A stretch of 64,000 nucleotides of DNA, from NCBI GenBank assembly GCA_014607495.2, contig CP053156.1, positions 806,001-870,000 on the forward strand, written 5' to 3'. The notes beneath the pieces are model-generated. The model was not told the DNA's origin, did not search any database, and worked only from the letters and a program-made list of their open reading frames with translations. The position numbers and the translations under genes are program-made. Below, in pieces: positions 45,590 through 55,000 of this stretch. The DNA comes from Carposina sasakii. Taxonomy: Eukaryota; Arthropoda; Insecta; Lepidoptera; Carposinidae. The first letter of the stretch is position 1; each line of letters starts with the position of its first letter.

Positions 45590-46069
45590 GACGAAGGTAT
45601 TCAACCAGTGCGTGCTGCCGGTGATGACCTACGGTGCCGAGACGTGGTCTCTAACTATGTGCCTCAAATAGAATTGTGCCTCGTAAAGAAGCTCAGGATC
45701 GCACAGCGAGCGGTGGAGAGAGCTATGCTTGGGATCTCTTTGCGTGATCGAATCAGAAATGAGGAGATCCGCAGACGTACAAAGATCACCGACATAGCTC
45801 AACGGTCCAGCAAGCTGAAGTGGCAATGGCCAGGGCACATAGCTCGAAGAACTGATGGCCGATGGAGTCGGAAAGTTCTAGAGTGGATACCACGTATCGG
45901 CAAGCGCAGCGTGGGAAGGCCACCCGCGAGGTGGACGGACGACCTGGCCAAGGTCGCGGGCGTCGGTTGGATGCCGGCTGCTTCCGACCGGTCGGAGTGG
46001 AGGTTTTTGGGGGAGACCTATGTCCAACAGTGGACTTCTCAGGGCTGTAAATGATGAATGATGATGATG
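45590..46069 (+). mobile_element. RTE LINE 3' fragment with 12-bp target duplication
   Basis: AATCTAAGCTAA flanks it (45578-45589 and 46070-46081). It starts inside the reverse-transcriptase C-terminal part (ACGAAGGTATTCAACC) and ends with ATGATGAATGATGATGATG. The open frame 45608-46054 encodes ERAMLGISLRDRIRNEEIRR through TSQGCK, with a small duplication near 45660-45690. It is dead on arrival, lacking catalytic motifs. Confidence 0.88.
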
Positions 46070-46570
46070 AATCTAAGCTAAAAAGCGTAGCTTAAAATTT
46101 ATGAAGTTTTATGTCTCTGGGTGTGCGGAAGACGCCGGGATAAATATATTACTTGTACATATTAGTATAGGTAGTTAAAATTACGGACGGACTGTTGACT
46201 GTTTTTACTTGTATTTTTTATTTAATTTAGCTAGTTATAAGAAAGGTTTAATAAACATTAGAATTACTTGTGTAATTATTTCCCTCATAATTAGGTAGGT
46301 TGGGTCTTATTCTCTTATTGTAAGGCCTAGATGCCTAGAAAAGGATGACGATAGCGTGCAAAATAGAATGTAGGTAATATAGTCAAGCACTCCCTAACGT
46401 TAACATCTAGGCATCTAGGTCACTAGCTAGGTTTCCTAATAGTTGTGTTATTAGTTAATTTGAATTTGTATAAGTTTTTAATAAACAGAGAGTAGCTACG
46501 ATGGTTTGGGCATAACGAAGCATAGAATGCGCTCGTCCCCTGCCTCCCGCGCCGCCCACGCCTCGATATG

Positions 46571-47216
46571 TAAAGCTATTAACAGACGTTCCGATTTGGC
46601 TGGAGCCGACCACCCGATCACGATGAAAACGGAAAGTGGTCGGTCCGACATAATTATTATTAATACTGGTTGGACGTGGTCGGTTCGCCAGCGCATCCGA
46701 CAAGCCGACCGTCCAGCCAAATTGGTACGTTTGTAAGCTTCGTTCCGACCGAATCAAAGACAGTCGCATTTGCAACACCACCAACGTAGGACGTCGACAT
46801 GAATGACATGAATGCAGTTACAGAACGGGAAATAATAGATAAATTATTGGAATTATATAATGATTTTCCCTGTTTGTGGGACTTAACCCACAAAGATTAT
46901 TGTAACAAAGAAATCAAGCATAGGTATTTAATCATGCTGGAGGTTCTAATGAAATTAGGCTAGACGGCTACATTAAAAACTGTAAAAAATAAACATGACG
47001 ATGTAGGCCATGTACTCGTATAGCTGCCACAACTATAGCGGCAATCGCTTGCTTTGAAAGAGCAGGCGGCATGACGTCCGTACTCCGCTCAGAGCAAAGG
47101 CAACTGACGGTTGGATGGCTAACCGTCGGAACGTCTGTAGCAATGTTGGAACGGTTGCTCCGTCGGTCGCAATATGGTCGGCTCCAGCCAAATCGGAACG
47201 TCTGTTAATAGCTTTA
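46571..47216. mobile_element. Non-autonomous DNA element with perfect 42-bp TIRs
   Basis: The left end (46571-46612) starts TAAAGCTATTAACAGACGTT and is identical over 42 bases to the reverse complement of the right end (47175-47216). The outermost TA may be the target duplication. A second, weaker inverted copy of the TIR word lies inside at about 46690-46735. No transposase is encoded, but a MADF-like mini-ORF is present at 46799. Harbinger/PIF or Tc1/mariner ancestry is possible. Confidence 0.8.
46799..46963 (+). CDS. Short MADF-like ORF inside the TIR element
   Basis: 54 codons starting MNDMNAVTEREIIDKLLELY and ending MKLG. The pattern LLELYNDFPCLWDLTHKDY followed by NKEIKHR matches the first two helices of MADF/Myb-SANT-like domains (a hydrophobic helix, then a CLWD-like turn). 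Such domains occur in insect transcription factors and in the accessory protein of PIF/Harbinger transposons. Only the first half of a domain is present before the TAG. Probably a relic of a parent transposon's DNA-binding protein, though capture of host sequence is possible. Confidence 0.45.
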   Translation: MNDMNAVTEREIIDKLLELYNDFPCLWDLTHKDYCNKEIKHRYLIMLEVLMKLG

Positions 47217-47705
47217 ATTAACGATCTTTTTATCAGTAAAATCAGGGAATTCGATAACAAATATTTTTATTACCATATAAACAAATATTTTTATTACCAT
47301 ATAAAGAAAGTTCAGGTAGAAAACAAGACATTTATTTTCAAAATTTATTGGTAACAAAGCAAATAGATAATTTAGCTTATAGTTCCCGATGCTTAATATT
47401 TAAAAATTTTAAATTAACCGGCAATACTCTTGTCAGTGCCAATAAATACTTAAAAAAAAAAAACGGGCACCTTCAACTAATTGTGATTCGGCGGGAAAAG
47501 CTGGAAGGGAGCGGGTGTAATTTTCTTGTGAAAATCAAAAATTATTTGTAAATGGCTTGCATGTGTCCGTAAAGTGATGTTTTCTGGTAGATAAGTTATA
47601 TTTTGATTACTTGTGATGTTAATCTAGTGCGTGTGCATGGTTTTATACGCAGGTAAGCTGAGTAAAACTTTAACCGGAATACGATCTCTTCATGGGCCCA
47701 TGTAA

Positions 47706-50700
47706 TAATAATAATAATAATATTTTTATTTATTCAATGGACACACATTTTATGTACAATGTCTTACGCTATGGATAGGTAAATAATAATATGATTCCTG
47801 AACTAGGCTGAGCCTGTGTTTCAGGTGATAAAGTTCTTATTAACTTATAAAATAAATTAACAATTAAAAATAGCATACTACTAAGGAGAATACGTTTCTT
47901 AACTATTTAAAAACTTAATTACTTATCAACTAATAACAGATTTTCTGTGTCATCATAACATAAAGTTTTTAAGTACTTATCAACTACTTTCTTACAGTGG
48001 AAATATGTAAGGTCATATATATTATTTGATCTATTTATCCTATTATAAAGTAAGGGACCTATATAGGCAAAAAATCTGTTGGTAAATTTAAATGGTGTCG
48101 AGATAACAGTGCATACTATATCTTTCCGTCTTTTGTTAGTAATATCATGACTGTAGGCAAGTGTTTTATGCTGTTTTAGCACTATATGAATGACGAAAAG
48201 CTGACGGACTGTTAAAACATTGCAGGATTTATATGAAAGGCAGGTAGGGAATAAGAAAGGACGGAAAGTAGCCACTTTCAGGATTGCTCGTTGAGCTCTT
48301 TCGAGGGGTAATATGATTGTTTTATGTGCACCACCCCATGAGCTAATACAATATTGTATGATAGATTGACATAAAGCTAGATACACTTGAGTAACTAGCT
48401 GTGGGTCTGCGATAAGACGTAATTTTTTGAATATATACAGTAGTTTACGTACTCTACCAACAACATTTTGAATATGTTCCCGGAAAGAGAGTGTGTCGTC
48501 AATTGTCACACCTAAATACTTCATGCTACTGGATTTTTGTAGAGTCGGACAATTGCATATTGTGTTGTCTGGTGTACTATGGTGTTGGTGTGCATATAGT
48601 GGGTTATTCACAGGGTATTGAGGTCTACGCATTGTAAAATAAATATATTTAGTTTTTTCATCATTAAGGGTTAATAAATTGCGCTGAAGCCAGTTATTTA
48701 CAATATTTAGTCCTCGTTGCGTGCGTTCGAATAGGTCATTAGTAGTGTTAGCGGAAAAAATTAGTGCAGTATCGTCAGCATATGAGATAATCTTCCCGTG
48801 TTCCAGATTAATGTTACACAAGTCGTTAATATAAATCAAAAACAGGGCAGGACCTAATATACTTCCTTGGGGAATACCATAGTTAGTGTTCTGATGATCA
48901 TCACTATAAAAATTATCAATTTTGACACACTGGTATCGATTGCGAAGATAGTCTGTAAATATTTTTAGCTGCGTGCCTCTTATACCTAAAGTCTCAAACT
49001 TATTTAAAAGGACGGGTATAGAAACCGTGTCAAACGCTTTTGCTAAGTCCAGGAACACTCCCATGGTCAGGTTACCTTTGCCAAGTTCGCTTGATATATG
49101 GTTAATTAGACAATGCACTGCATCATCAGTCGACCGTTTGGCTCTAAAACCGAATTGGTTAGGTGAGAGGAGATTACTTTTTTCTAAGTAATCAATTAAC
49201 CTACTATTGATGATTTTTTCTAGTATTTTTGAGATCGATGGAAGTAATGATATTGGTCTATAATTGGTAACTGTATTTTTACTGCCAGACTTATGAATTG
49301 GTATCACTACAGCTTTTTTGAGACACTTCGGAAAGATTCCTTCAGACAAGCACAGACGAAAAATATAGGTTAAAGGGGGCACCAGTACATGTTTAAATTG
49401 TTTTAGAATTTTATTGCTAATATTATCCCAGCCCACTGCACATTCATTTTTTAGTCCTGAGATAATACGTGCTACTTCACTTTCGTCCGTGTCTAGTATA
49501 ACAAAAGATGTCTTATTTTTGCTTACCTTTATATCAGATTCTTGCAGAGGAAAAGTTAGTCTTGTGTACGAGTTTTTCAAAATGTCTTCTGCAAGATTTT
49601 TGCCTACATTCACAAAAAAGTTATTTACGTTGTTAGCTGACAAATGTGGTGACGGGCAGGATGTTAGTAAATTCGAATTTGATTTATGCTCTTTTGTAGA
49701 GTATGTAACGTTTATCACAAATTTCCAAATCTTTTTACTGTTTTTGCCGGCCTCGTGTAACATGTTCTTTTCATAAGTGATTTTCAGTTTTTTAAGGAGA
49801 TTATTACAGAAATTCCTATACCTTTTGTAAGTTACTTGAATTATAACGTTGTCGGGATAATGCTTAGCTCTTTGATGCAGTTTGTCTCTATGTCTTATGC
49901 ATCGAATGAGACCAGGTGTTATCCAGGGTTTAATATTTTGGTATTTCCTATTTACGTTATATACGGTCGTATTATGTAATATTGCTGCTTGTACAGATTT
50001 TATTACAAACAATAGCGAGGTGTTTACGTCAGCACAAATGAAAACTGGGCTGAAATCTATATTGCATAAATCATATTCGAGTTTTTGCATGTTAAGTGTA
50101 CTTTTGGTGTACAGGTGATTTTGCTTAGTAGGCGTGCGGTTTATACTAAGTAGGACAGCGTTGTGATCTGTTATTGGGGACTCAGTGACAAGATTGATAC
50201 ATGGTAGATTTGTTTTGATCATGAAGTGATCTAAGCAAGAACCACTAATACGCGTAGGCAGATTATGACCTGGAAGAAGTCCGTGTTTTGCGCAAACTTC
50301 AAGGTAGTTCTGGCTTTGTTCCTCAAAGCACTCTGGAATAATGTTTATATTAATATCCCCAGTTAAGATTATATTTTTAAAATAGGTCAAGTCTTGGATA
50401 AATTTATCCAATGAATTAAGAAAAGAGTCAACATTACGATAGGAAGGAGATCTATATATAGCGATAATAGCTATATTTGAACCAATTTTTATAATTAAGC
50501 CGCTACAGTCATCTAACCCCGCATTTTCTACTGTTACATTCGCAATCGAATTTTTAACATAAACTACTACTCCATCACATTTATTACACATTTTTGTTGT
50601 ATAAAATGCGTTATATCCCGGCATAGGAGGAATATTACCCTGTCGGTTTTGGGACCAACACTCAGTTAGAACTAGTACGTCACAGTCAAATTTCAGTCTA

Positions 50701-51092
50701 TGAAGTAATACATTTAAACAATCTATATTCTTATAAATACTGCGGATGTTTTGAGTTAGTACTGTTAGTGGATTTTGATGTCTGGAAAGATACGTGACAC
50801 AGTCCTCAACTTTACACACATTTGATTCGCATAAAAATATATTATCTAATTCATTAATAAATTGTAAATCCATATTTTAAAATAAGCTATAAAAGTAATA
50901 AAGTCCAAAAATAAACACTTAAAATTGGCGCTCTTAGGCGCCTCCATAATCTGTTGAATTTATGTACCTGAATTCGGCAGCTTTTTTGGCAGGGCACTCA
51001 GCATCACCCGTTTTATGTCCTGATGGTTTTTTGAATCGAAGACATGTTGCACATTTTGGTGGCTCCTGTTTCTTTGTGCATTGTATTGTAAA
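47706..51092 (-). mobile_element. CR1-group LINE, apparently full ORF2
   Basis: Flanked by CATGTAA (47699-47705 and 51093-51099). In minus sense it has about 219 bp of 5' leader, one long ORF, a roughly 200-bp 3' UTR and a TTA-repeat tail (AATAATAAT... at 47706-47722). Short-repeat tails instead of poly(A) fit the CR1/L2/Daphne group better than Jockey. A separate ORF1 is absent, so the element is either 5' truncated just upstream of ORF2 or of a one-ORF type. Confidence 0.9.
47919..50873 (-). CDS. LINE endonuclease-reverse transcriptase, intact
   Basis: 984 residues without interruption. The APE-type endonuclease occupies about residues 35-255: LTQNIRS, LTECW, IYRSPS, LTGDINI, CLDHFM and ITDHNAVLLSI supply the N, E, D and H positions. 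Reverse transcriptase occupies about 500-780: YRPISLLPSISKILEK, FGFRAKRSTDDA, FLDLAKAFDTV, GIPQGSILGPALF and the catalytic SYADDTALIFS. The C-terminal third carries SSWGGAHKTIILPLERAQRA. Such proteins nick DNA and prime reverse transcription at the nick. Intact catalytic residues and an unmutated frame suggest recent activity. It lies about 1 kb upstream of CCAR1, in opposite orientation. Confidence 0.92.
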   Translation of the reverse strand: MDLQFINELDNIFLCESNVCKVEDCVTYLSRHQNPLTVLTQNIRSIYKNIDCLNVLLHRLKFDCDVLVLTECWSQNRQGNIPPMPGYNAFYTTKMCNKCDGVVVYVKNSIANVTVENAGLDDCSGLIIKIGSNIAIIAIYRSPSYRNVDSFLNSLDKFIQDLTYFKNIILTGDININIIPECFEEQSQNYLEVCAKHGLLPGHNLPTRISGSCLDHFMIKTNLPCINLVTESPITDHNAVLLSINRTPTKQNHLYTKSTLNMQKLEYDLCNIDFSPVFICADVNTSLLFVIKSVQAAILHNTTVYNVNRKYQNIKPWITPGLIRCIRHRDKLHQRAKHYPDNVIIQVTYKRYRNFCNNLLKKLKITYEKNMLHEAGKNSKKIWKFVINVTYSTKEHKSNSNLLTSCPSPHLSANNVNNFFVNVGKNLAEDILKNSYTRLTFPLQESDIKVSKNKTSFVILDTDESEVARIISGLKNECAVGWDNISNKILKQFKHVLVPPLTYIFRLCLSEGIFPKCLKKAVVIPIHKSGSKNTVTNYRPISLLPSISKILEKIINSRLIDYLEKSNLLSPNQFGFRAKRSTDDAVHCLINHISSELGKGNLTMGVFLDLAKAFDTVSIPVLLNKFETLGIRGTQLKIFTDYLRNRYQCVKIDNFYSDDHQNTNYGIPQGSILGPALFLIYINDLCNINLEHGKIISYADDTALIFSANTTNDLFERTQRGLNIVNNWLQRNLLTLNDEKTKYIYFTMRRPQYPVNNPLYAHQHHSTPDNTICNCPTLQKSSSMKYLGVTIDDTLSFREHIQNVVGRVRKLLYIFKKLRLIADPQLVTQVYLALCQSIIQYCISSWGGAHKTIILPLERAQRAILKVATFRPFLFPTCLSYKSCNVLTVRQLFVIHIVLKQHKTLAYSHDITNKRRKDIVCTVISTPFKFTNRFFAYIGPLLYNRINRSNNIYDLTYFHCKKVVDKYLKTLCYDDTENLLLVDK

Positions 51093-51716
51093 CATGTAAG
51101 TTGTTTCTGCAATAATTTTTCATTTTGACTAACTTTACACTTGTTCTTGAGGATTTTCCCGACGTTTCCAATTATCACCATCATCATTATCATCACATAA
51201 ATTCAGAAATCATTTACTAAAGACAATGGCTGTATGGGCTTAGTTCCCCTTGCCTTTCCTTCGGGATAAACTAAACAAACAAAAAATGTATGGTTTATAC
51301 CTCAGAGGATTCGGCGGGAAAAGCTGGAAGGGTGCAGATGTAATTTTCTTGTGAAAATCAAAATTTATTTGTAAATGGCTTGCATGTGTCCGTAAAGTGA
51401 TGTTTTCTTGTAGATAAGTTATATTTTGATTACTTGTGATGTGAATCTAGTGCGTGTGCATGGTTTTATACGCAGGTAAGCCGAGTAAAACTTTAGCCGG
51501 ATTACGATCTCTTCATGGGCGCATGTAAGTTGTTTCTGCAATAATTTTTCATTTTGACTAACTATACACTTGTTCTTGAGGATTTTCCCGACGTTTCCAT
51601 TCATCACCATCATCATTATCATCCCATAAATTCAGAAATCATTTACTTAAGACAATGGCTGTATGGGCTTAGTTCCCCTTGCCTTTCCTTCGGGATAAAC
51701 TAAACAAACAAAAAAA

Positions 51717-52028
51717 ATTATACATACCAAATGTCGATTTTAAAGGGTGACGTATCGATCCACTGAATCGATTCAGTACTACATATCGATTTAAAAAAAC
51801 GATTTTCTTGGCTTGAAATATCGATTTTTCAATTAATCGATCTCAGATCGCATCCCTAGTACGCACGCGGAAAAAGCCGGATTCGAATAAAAAATGGAAG
51901 CCATTTTGTTTGTGAAATACTAATACTAACATTTTGTTTTCTTTGTGAAGTTATTTGATTAATTGAATCCTGTTTATGATTATTTTATGTGGTAATTGTG
52001 ATCTATTATCAGTTAAGAAGATTTAAAT
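51717..52028 (+). promoter_or_regulatory. Likely promoter and 5' UTR of CCAR1
   Basis: The stretch between the tandem repeat and the ATG. There is no TATA box at a fitting distance, as usual for a housekeeping gene. GCATCCCTAGTACGCACGCG at about 51850 and AAAATGGAAGCCATTTTG at about 51893 are the only distinctive words; the latter is a near-palindrome (AAAATGG/CCATTTT). The transcription start cannot be placed. Confidence 0.35.
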
Positions 52029-55000
52029 ATGCAATCGGGTGGAGGCACGAAGAATCCGCCTTGGGCACGGTCTAATGTGAATACCAACATGACCGGCATA
52101 AATCCGCAAATAATGGACGCAAATGCAATGATGGGTCAGCAAGGACTGATGCCTTTCCAGCAATCTCAAGCAGTTTTTAACCCTAACATGATGCAGTCGC
52201 AAGGAGGAATGTCAATGGCTATGTCCGGCCAAATGCCAATGAACCAAATGTCTCAAGGCCAGATGTATCCGGGCAATGTGGTCGCATATCCTAATCCACG
52301 CGCGACGATGAACACTAACATGTACCAGAACAACCAAAGCAGTCAAGGTTCTGGCACCAGAGAAAGGGTTTTCACTGGAACGGTCACAAAGACGCACAAT
52401 GATTTTGGTTTCGTCGATCAGGATGTGTTCTACCAAACATCGGTTTGTGCTAAAGGTATAATTCCTAAATTGAACGATAGAGTTTTGGTAGAGGCTACAT
52501 ATAATCCAAATATGCCTTTTAAGTGGAATGCCACTTGTGTGCAAGTACTGCCGAAGACTGCACCAAGCCAGAAACAAAGCCACCCTAGTAAAAATTCCAA
52601 TAATTATACAGCCGTTCCACCACCATCTGGGAAGAAGTCTCTGCCTAGCCGCAGAGATGACAGACCTTTACGACGTGAAGACAGGGTAAGTATTTTATTT
52701 AATATTCCAGTCCATGAGTTATTTTAGTGATAATGTATAGTAACATGCAGTGTGTGACAAACTCATTTTTGTGCTTATGTATTTTTTGGGATTGAGAGTT
52801 GAGGTTAATTACTAATAGATTGAGGAAGTGGTTTTGGCACTAAGTGTCAATAATTTCAAAAACAAACTAGACAAACACATTAAAGAACATAGAAAAACCT
52901 AAGAAGAGAACATTCAGATACAGGCAAAATCAGTTGCCTCAACTACCTGCCTAATAATAATAAAAAATAAGCCCACAGGGCAACTTGTGGCGAGCTTTTG
53001 GGAGGTAGCGTTCCCACAAAGTGCTCCTGGGGGAAGACCCTGTTCCTCATCTCCGGCACCGGAGTGAGGTCTGACGAGGAACAGTTCCCTCACCTCTGCC
53101 TTGCCTTCGCCGGCCGGGCAGAGTGGAGTCGTGAGAACTATGACAGCTCGAAGGTGGACGTGCCCATCTGTAAGTGGCGAGTTGGCTTCGGCACCCCTCC
53201 ACCCTCGCCTCTCACCAAATGTTACCCCCTTTGTCGGTCCGTGTGTGCGGCCGTTTCAGGGAGCCCATGAAATGAGTAGGCGAGTCACCGCCTGCCACCT
53301 TTACAATTTTGAGACTTGGTTGTAATGGCAGGCGTCTGTTAGTCTCCTTCAAATAGTCCAATTATCCAACTCCACCCAACAATCACCCCTATAGCCCATG
53401 ACCTTATTTTCCATCACACGACATAGATCTGCACACCAAGTCTTGCACATAGCAGAGTGTATCATATTGTGCGGTAGGTGATGGTATCCGCCGTGTGTAT
53501 CCCTCACCATATTAAAGTTCTCTAAAAAGGGCCTCTACATCTTGGCTACGGCCCGATGCACGCCTCTCAAAGGACCGGGACTCTGTAGTCCCGAGAGTTT
53601 CAAAAGAGATAATAATAATATTGATTAGAATAAAAATTATTACAGAAAAGATCCCGTACTAGGAGTCGCTCACGATCTAGAGACCGACGTGATAGCCGTA
53701 ACCGCCGTGACTCGCCACCAAGAAAACGTTCTACCATTCACCAAACCTCTCCACCTACTAAATATCTTGTGAGAGTTCCTCGTATTCCTTTGGATGTGTA
53801 AGTATTCAAAATATTTATGGAATTTCCTTGAATTGTTACAGTAACAATGTTGAAGAGGTTATTAAATAAAAAATGTTATTGAATTTTTTACAGCCGCACA
53901 TTGGATGTTCCTGCCTTATCTCAAAGATACACCAACTTATACATTCCATCTGACTTCTTCAACTCTCATGTGAAATGGGGAGAGACATTCCCACCAGATG
54001 CACCCTTCTCTCTCAACAACCCATGCTCATATCACATCATGAGCAAAGATGTTGAATCTCCTTACCCTAATGATGCGGTGTTAGAACCACCTGATGCTGA
54101 TTACCGGTTTTCTGCCAAGGTGAGACAGATAAAATGGATTTTTTTGCATTTAATATTGTAGAAACTAATCACAATAATCAAGAAATTTTACATGTAATGT
54201 TGTAAATTTTAGGTGATGCTAATAAGCATGCCCACAATGGAATCATTGTACCAGAAATGTGGATTAACTAAAAGTGAAGAGAAAGACAAACGCTCCAGCA
54301 GTAAATCACCATTACATCCTACTAGATTGATCAAGTTCCTAGTGGGACAGAAAGGGAAAGGTGTTGAAAACTTTGCTATAGGTGGGCCTTGGAGTCCTTC
54401 TGCTGACGGTGAAAACCCCCAATCTGATCCTGGAGTGCTTGTTAGGACTGCTATTCGCACCTGCAAGGCATTAACTGGCATTGACTTGTCAGCCTGCATA
54501 CAGTGGTAAGTGTTCCACCATTTACATTTCCCAGTCCGATTCCAGAGTGCTATCATCTAATCCGACATGAAAGCTTTATCGTCAATTCCCACCCAGTTCA
54601 GTACTAACATGTACATTGAAACGATGAAGGGGAATCTTTTAGTTGTAAGTAAATGCCATGGTACACTTGTGAGAGTCGGATTCAGCGCCACGCGGATGTA
54701 CTCTCGTTGTGCCGATGGCGTGCGTAGGTTGGAGGCGCGTCACTATAACTGACTTCCCGACGCAGGTACCGAGTGGTGGAGTTTTACTACTGGCGCGAGA
54801 GCAGCAGCGGCGGCAAGGGCCGACTGGAGACTGTGGTGTTGTTCCTGCCAGACGTGTGGTCTGCGCAGCCGTCGCGGGTCGACTGGCCGAACATTCAGGA
54901 GGTCTATAAGACCGCCTGCGAGGCCGCGCTGCACAAGCTGGAGAGCCCGGAGCCCGAGCATGCGCCCGAGCCTGCGCCGGAGCCCGACGCGGAGAAATCG

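Larger units (their letters stand above)
47489..51716. repeat. Two tandem copies of a 429-bp repeat, first one split by a LINE
   Basis: Copy 1 is 47489-47705 plus 51100 to about 51290. Copy 2 is 51312-51716. Both begin CGGCGGGAAAAGCTGGAAGG, include GGCTTGCATGTGTCCGTAAA and CCTTTCCTTCGGGATAAACT, and end in AAACAAACAAAAAA. The starts are 3823 bp apart, or 429 bp once the 3387-bp LINE and 7-bp duplication are removed. A diverged relative of part of it lies at about 44840-45163. No coding potential. Confidence 0.8.
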
